Shown: piece by piece, positions 6,134-6,181 of the stretch
Layout of the letters: each line of letters begins with the position of its first letter
Position numbering within the stretch: the first letter of the stretch is position 1
Assembly: GCA_035541995.1 (NCBI GenBank)
Contig: DATKMG010000157.1
Span: forward strand, 1-6,181
Direction of reading: 5' to 3'
From: DATKMG01 sp035541995
Lineage (GTDB): Bacteria; Acidobacteriota; Terriglobia; Versatilivoradales; Versatilivoraceae
Length of the DNA stretch: 6,181 nucleotides
Program-made: the position numbers and the translations under genes
The notes under the pieces: model-generated
Told to the model about the DNA's origin: nothing
Databases searched by the model: none
Seen by the model: only the letters and a program-made list of their open reading frames with translations

Positions 6134-6172
6134 TCTGTTCGATATCGGGATGTTCTCTTCCAAGAAGTGAAC
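6134..6172 (+). repeat. 39-bp direct repeat, copy B
   Basis: This is the second copy of the element at 2382-2420, same orientation, with two substitutions (at 6155 and 6162). The CTTC-N3-GAAG dyad is kept (6157-6167). The first copy precedes a permease, so this one probably precedes another plus-strand gene beyond the window, perhaps a second ADOP permease; that is inference. Confidence 0.7.
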
Positions 6173-6181
6173 GTTAATTTC

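Noticed and set aside
2382..6172. Composite transposon or insertion sequence bounded by the 39-bp repeats
   Set aside because: There is no transposase between them, the repeats are direct, and no target-site duplication is visible. A shared regulatory element explains them better.

Overview
The window looks like a chromosomal piece of an acidobacterium or a close relative. The main reason is an 800-residue MacB/FtsX-type permease with two permease units, no ATPase domain and no ATPase gene beside it. This is the build of the ADOP family (acidobacterial duplicated orphan permeases). A pirin, a selenocysteine thioredoxin-like protein and a periplasmic OmpA-domain protein fit that lineage but do not prove it.

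Layout. 1-454: no gene I can support, but a run of short perfect inverted repeats. 455-1021 (minus): a 188-codon thioredoxin-like/TPR-like gene that a standard gene caller would cut in two. It has one in-frame TGA (923-925), placed exactly where the first catalytic cysteine of a CxxC motif belongs, and a SECIS-like hairpin follows it. I read it as a UxxC selenoprotein. 1162-2076 (minus): a complete pirin with all four cupin metal ligands, 140 bp upstream of the selenoprotein gene and possibly in one operon with it. 2077-2556: a long divergent intergenic region with a large stem-loop, a 39-bp repeat (copy A) and a weak promoter candidate. 2557-4959 (plus): the ADOP permease. 5091-5921 (minus): an exported protein with a C-terminal OmpA-like peptidoglycan-binding domain, convergent with the permease. 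6094-6123: a terminator-like hairpin, then copy B of the 39-bp repeat (6134-6172) at the window edge.

How the genes may work together. Pirin (iron-cupin, redox-linked) and the selenothioredoxin plausibly form a small redox unit. The permease and the OmpA-domain protein both act at the cell envelope. The 39-bp repeat lies about 136 bp before the permease start and recurs at the right edge, which suggests a shared control element for two permease-type genes, the second just outside the window. The permease is visibly AT-richer than the pirin gene (one sampled row each: 26/60 GC against 36/60), so the two halves may have different histories.

Most notable: the recoded UGA gene with its SECIS-like hairpin, and the 39-bp repeat with a conserved dyad.
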